Part shown: positions 60,488 through 64,000 of the stretch, piece after piece | Layout: each line of letters opens with the position of its first letter | How positions within the stretch are numbered: the first letter of the stretch is position 1 | Source of the DNA: Lachnospiraceae bacterium | GTDB taxonomy: Bacteria; Bacillota; Clostridia; Lachnospirales; Lachnospiraceae | Direction: 5' to 3' | Length of the DNA: 64,000 nt | Assembly (NCBI GenBank): GCA_014804695.1 | Contig: JAAUZJ010000043.1 | Location: 1-64,000, forward strand | Translations under genes and position numbers: made by a program | Notes under the pieces: generated by a model | What the model saw: only the letters and a program-made list of their open reading frames with translations | Databases searched by the model: none | What the model was told of the DNA's origin: nothing

Positions 60488-61802
60488 ATACCTTCCTGCA
60501 AAAACCAACCGACAACACCGCCGCAATACACCATCCAATCGGCCATGACATCCAGATACCCGTGGATTCAAACCGCATAGACAAAATATAAGCCAAAATT
60601 ACACGAAGAACCAAATCCGTAAATGTCGAAACCATAAAATACTTCATGGCCTCCGAACCGCGCAATACACCATCGGCAATCAGTTTGACGGATATCACAA
60701 AATAGAACGGCGACACAATTCTAAGGAACATGATGCCTGCATTTATTGCCATACTGCCGGTATCTTCCATGAACAGCAGCATCATTATCCTGCCAAAGAA
60801 AAAGTAAGCGGTAAAAAACGGAACCGCTACGCACAGAGCCATTTTTATGCCGGTTTTATAGCCTTCCTTAATACGGCTTGGCAAACCGGCGCCAAGATTC
60901 TGCGCTGTAAAGCCCGATACACCGTTACCCAGTGTGGTAAAGCCCGTGATAATAAAGGTATTGAGTTTGACTGCCGCAGAATACCCGGCAATAACGTCCG
61001 AGCCATAAGAATTAACAATACTTTGGATAAATATATTTCCTATTGATATAAAGCTTTGCTGTAAAATGCTCGGAATTGCTACAGCGGCAATTTTTTTAAG
61101 TGCGCTGCCCGAAAAAAGCGCTGCTTTTTCTTTAGTATCAATCTGCGCAATTCTTTTTCTGAAAGCAAATAGTGCAAGAACGCATGCTGCTCCCTGCGCA
61201 ATGAAAGTCGCCCATGCCACTCCGGCTACTCCCCATTTAAAAACCGCCACAAATATTAGGTCCAGAATGATATTACCTACTGAGGAACCAATAAGAAAAT
61301 ATAAGGGCGTTTTGGAATCGCCAAGCGAGTTAAACATCCCTGTAGTAATATTGTATAAGAATAAAAAGACAAATCCTCCGATATAGATTCTCAAATATAG
61401 AGCGCCGTCGCTGAAAATATTAGACGGAGTCTGTATCATCCGCATCATATGCGGCGTTGTCAAAAGTCCCACTACAGTCAAAAACAGCGATAACGAAAAA
61501 CCGACAATAAATGTGGTATAAACCGCTGATTTTAACTTATTATATTCTTTTGCCCCAAAAAGCTGTGAGATGACTACGGAACAACCGATATTGCTGCCAA
61601 CCGCCACAGCCATAAAAATCATTGTGATCGGATAAGAGGCCCCGACCGCCGCCAGTGCGTCTTCTCCCGCAAACTTCCCGGCTATCATACTGTCTGCAAT
61701 ATTATAAATCTGTTGAAATGCCACGCTGATAAACATCGGTATGGTATATTTGAACAAAAGTTTATGCGGATCACCCACCGTTAAATCCTGCATCATATTC
61801 AT
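60462..61802 (-). CDS. MATE-family multidrug efflux transporter 1
   Basis: A 446-residue transporter with about 12 membrane segments. MATE motifs include 'AVAVGSNIGCSVVISQLFGA', 'TTGMFNSLGDSKTPLYFLIG' and 'GFTAQNLGAGLPSRI'. It exports cationic or other small molecules using a sodium or proton gradient; substrate unknown. ATG at 61802 follows AAAGGATGAATGAAT. Its 3' end overlaps the convergent lipoprotein gene. Confidence 0.92.
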   Translation of the reverse strand: MNMMQDLTVGDPHKLLFKYTIPMFISVAFQQIYNIADSMIAGKFAGEDALAAVGASYPITMIFMAVAVGSNIGCSVVISQLFGAKEYNKLKSAVYTTFIVGFSLSLFLTVVGLLTTPHMMRMIQTPSNIFSDGALYLRIYIGGFVFLFLYNITTGMFNSLGDSKTPLYFLIGSSVGNIILDLIFVAVFKWGVAGVAWATFIAQGAACVLALFAFRKRIAQIDTKEKAALFSGSALKKIAAVAIPSILQQSFISIGNIFIQSIVNSYGSDVIAGYSAAVKLNTFIITGFTTLGNGVSGFTAQNLGAGLPSRIKEGYKTGIKMALCVAVPFFTAYFFFGRIMMLLFMEDTGSMAINAGIMFLRIVSPFYFVISVKLIADGVLRGSEAMKYFMVSTFTDLVLRVILAYILSMRFESTGIWMSWPIGWCIAAVLSVGFCRKVFRDNYTLL

Positions 61803-61878
61803 TCATCCTTTCTAATTACCAGTCACAGGCAACCCCCAAACAGCCTAACAATCCATCGCAGATAGCTACAGAATCTCC

Positions 61879-62985
61879 CTAATTGCCCTGACCAATCAAC
61901 CGTAAAATTCTCTCTATTTCTCCCTGTTCAGTACAAAACAACCTCGCAGAAGCCTCTATCGCAATATCAGATACTTTTTCTTCCCTAATAAAAAGCCTGT
62001 CTTCGTCGCTTAAATTTCCCATCCGGCAGTCATTAATTATATCATTCAGTCTGTTAAAAAACTTCATAAGCTCATCAAACCGGCATATCCTGTCAATAAT
62101 GCTGCTTCCAAACTCCTGCTGCTCCAATTCGCATACCGCAACTACCTGCATTGCCACCTTCAATTCCCCTGTTATATCAGAGGCTTCCATTAAGACGTCA
62201 GGTCTTTTTTCCAGGGTTTTAAGAAAATACTCCTTCGCTCCCGCTAAATCTTTTTGCAGGAAAAAATCAGCCAGCGTATCTTTCATCTGCTTTGTCTCAT
62301 ACTTCTCGGTAGTCATTCCGACCTTACATTCATAAACCTTAAGCCCCTTGACATTAACCCATACAAGCAGCAAAAACTCCGAAATAAATCCAAATACACG
62401 TTTATGATAGTCATCGTACCCGCTTGGATCGATCCGCTTTTCTACCTCTTCAAAAATAGAAAATAACCACTCGCAGTATTCATCGTATATTTCCTTTTTG
62501 GCAACCATCATATTTGCAAAATAAGTACCGTTTCCATGAACAAGCCGCTCAAAAGTATCATAATATTCCGGGAATTTCTGCCTGATAACTTCTCCCGTCG
62601 TAATCAGATCAAATATGTTATAATCGCCCTCATAGCCGTCAAAATACGAGAAATTCAACTTAAGCTTCTTAGACGTGATTATGTCATATTCATTCAAAAT
62701 GGAAATATAGTCCTTTTCATTAAAAATCCTGCCCTCTTCCGTACAAAAATACCTTCTGTAATGACAGATTCCCACATAATCGGAAGTTCTGACATTTTTC
62801 CATACCCAGTATACTCCGGTGAGTTCTCCATAATAACAATTCTTGGCAGAAATATTATCCCCCGTATTATCTCCCGGATATCCTAAATCCGCACCACATG
62901 CGCGGCCTACCTGTAGCGGCATGTAAATCGAATCTGAGGGCTCTTCAAACTTTTTATGTGTCATTGTAAAAATCGTAACTGACAT
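61879..62985 (-). CDS. DUF4422-family glycosyltransferase
   Basis: A 368-residue protein; ATG at 62985 is ten bases after TGGAGG. It opens 'VTIFTMTHKKFEEPSDSIYM', the DUF4422 mark, and contains 'CYYGELTGVYWVWKN', 'DYVGICHYRRYF' and 'YEGDYNIFDLI'. DUF4422 proteins are capsule or exopolysaccharide glycosyltransferases of GT-A type. The C-terminal ~100 residues ('FDELMKFFNRLNDIINDCRM') are an extra helical part. It is isolated from other polysaccharide genes, between two MATE transporters. Confidence 0.85.
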   Translation of the reverse strand: MSVTIFTMTHKKFEEPSDSIYMPLQVGRACGADLGYPGDNTGDNISAKNCYYGELTGVYWVWKNVRTSDYVGICHYRRYFCTEEGRIFNEKDYISILNEYDIITSKKLKLNFSYFDGYEGDYNIFDLITTGEVIRQKFPEYYDTFERLVHGNGTYFANMMVAKKEIYDEYCEWLFSIFEEVEKRIDPSGYDDYHKRVFGFISEFLLLVWVNVKGLKVYECKVGMTTEKYETKQMKDTLADFFLQKDLAGAKEYFLKTLEKRPDVLMEASDITGELKVAMQVVAVCELEQQEFGSSIIDRICRFDELMKFFNRLNDIINDCRMGNLSDEDRLFIREEKVSDIAIEASARLFCTEQGEIERILRLIGQGN

Positions 62986-63011
62986 TTTAACTATGCCTCC
63001 ATTAACTAATA

Positions 63012-64000
63012 TCACTGACTCTTATTCTGCGACGTTTTTATAATACGCTCCATATCTTTTCGCACATACAAATACGCCGGTATAAGAAAGGCGTCAGCGA
63101 AAATCCACGCCAGCGGATTCGCAAAGCCGACCGCCGAAAACCCAAAATACGGCACCAGCACAAAACCGGCAATTCCCCTTGCTATCATCTCAAACATACC
63201 TGCAAACACAGCCAATATACTGTAACCCATTCCCTGAATCAAAAAACGCACAATATTGACCAGTGCAAGTGGGAAATAGAAGCAGACATTTATAGTAATA
63301 TACTTCAGTGCATTTCCCAAAATTACGGTTTCTGAGCTGTCCAAAAAGAGCAAAAGCATATTTTTTCCAAAAAGCAAGATAACACAAAGAGCAAATATCG
63401 AATAAGCCGCTCCCAACAGTACGCAGCTTCTAAGGCCCTTACTAATGCGATCCAGCCTGCCTGCGCCTATATTCTGCCCGCCATAGGTTGCCATTGTGGA
63501 ACCCATCGCATCATAAGCACATGAAAGAATCATACTCAGCTTAATGCCTGCCGTAACTGCTGCCACTGCATCAGAGCCGATACCGTTGATCGCGCTCTGC
63601 AAAATAACACTGCCTATAGCCGTAATGGAATACTGCAGCCCCATCGGCAGCCCCATTCCGCATAATTTAGAGATAAACTCCCTGTCTCTGATCCAGTCTT
63701 CCTTATCCATATGCAGGATATTGAATTTCTTGTGTATAAAAATAAGGCAACTTATACCTGCCACAGCCTGTGAGAAAATCGTCGCAATCGCTGCACCTGC
63801 AACTCCCCACTTAAATACAATTATGCATAACAAATCCAGTATAATATTAAGAAACGCCGCCATTGTTAAAAAGATAACCGGCGTTCTGCTGTCTCCCAGC
63901 GAACGAATTATGGAAGAAGTCATATTATAAAGGTACGTAGCCGGGATTCCCAAAAAGATGATCACGATATATCTATACGAACCATCTATAATATTCTCCG
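63012..64000 (-). CDS. MATE-family transporter 2, partial (N-terminus beyond right edge)
   Basis: An open frame of ~328 codons that runs into the right edge without a start. It contains 'TSSIIRSLGDSRTPVIFLTM' and 'ATYGGQNIGAGRLDRISKGL', matching motifs in MATE transporter 1, with about eight membrane segments visible. Its stop is 26 bases before the DUF4422 start, so the two are probably co-transcribed. The missing N-terminal part would be about 120 residues. Confidence 0.88.
   Translation of the reverse strand, partial: ENIIDGSYRYIVIIFLGIPATYLYNMTSSIIRSLGDSRTPVIFLTMAAFLNIILDLLCIIVFKWGVAGAAIATIFSQAVAGISCLIFIHKKFNILHMDKEDWIRDREFISKLCGMGLPMGLQYSITAIGSVILQSAINGIGSDAVAAVTAGIKLSMILSCAYDAMGSTMATYGGQNIGAGRLDRISKGLRSCVLLGAAYSIFALCVILLFGKNMLLLFLDSSETVILGNALKYITINVCFYFPLALVNIVRFLIQGMGYSILAVFAGMFEMIARGIAGFVLVPYFGFSAVGFANPLAWIFADAFLIPAYLYVRKDMERIIKTSQNKSQ

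Overview
The window looks like chromosome of a low-to-mid GC Gram-positive gut-type Clostridia, most likely Lachnospiraceae. The reasons are family content rather than any single marker: paired FlxA-like proteins, AgrC-type GHKL kinases with LytTR regulators, a SAM-I riboswitch on metK, a PrsW protease, a very large YDG/MBG-type surface protein, a eukaryote-like UDPGP pyrophosphorylase, and strong GGAGG ribosome sites with occasional TTG/GTG starts. No rRNA, tRNA, CRISPR array or intact mobile element was seen. Both window edges cut genes.

Layout. (1) 1-3.4 kb: an RNA-polymerase-alpha-CTD-like protein cut by the left edge, a small DUF6061-like protein, a lipoprotein, a broken lipoprotein gene and two membrane proteins. 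(2) 3.4-15.7 kb: a signalling block on the minus strand. It holds two FlxA-like paralogues, a GHKL kinase with LytTR regulator, three consecutive ECF sigma/zinc-finger anti-sigma pairs, and an ABC transporter. A 20-bp tandem direct repeat lies upstream of four of these transcription units and makes them look like one LytTR regulon. (3) 15.8-20.2 kb: a complete polyamine uptake operon, potR-potABCD, with promoter, palindromic operator candidate and terminator. (4) 20.3-27.3 kb: lipoproteins (one frameshifted, and decayed copies of others), an RCC1-repeat lipoprotein, and a BlaR1/BlaI-type sensor pair in which the penicillin-binding domain is replaced by SH3b and a beta-propeller-like region. 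(5) 27.4-36.6 kb: a 2169-residue surface protein with an unusual cysteine-rich C-terminal anchor, a receiver-only protein, and a divergent LytTR/GHKL pair.

(6) 36.6-47.8 kb: mostly housekeeping. It has metK with its riboswitch, murA, a LysM-G5-M23 endopeptidase, prsW-dinB, a flavin reductase, a coiled-coil membrane protein, a small alarmone synthetase, a small conserved protein and a hemolysin III family protein. (7) 47.8-55.3 kb: a TetR regulator divergent from an MMPL exporter overlapping a 1376-residue GLUG/coiled-coil surface protein. (8) 55.3-64 kb: UDP-sugar genes (UDPGP and galE), a DUF1349 protein, ogt, an antitoxin with a truncated toxin, a DUF3298 lipoprotein, and two MATE transporters flanking a DUF4422 glycosyltransferase.

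How they fit together. The left half is dominated by cell-surface sensing (two LytTR systems, three anti-sigma membrane sensors, a BlaR1-like sensor) coupled to surface or secreted products. The most unusual systems are the LytTR repeat regulon joining FlxA paralogues and an ECF sigma, the repurposed BlaR1/BlaI locus, and the TetR-MMPL-GLUG envelope cassette. Several decayed paralogues and a tandem-duplication scar show recent local gene turnover.
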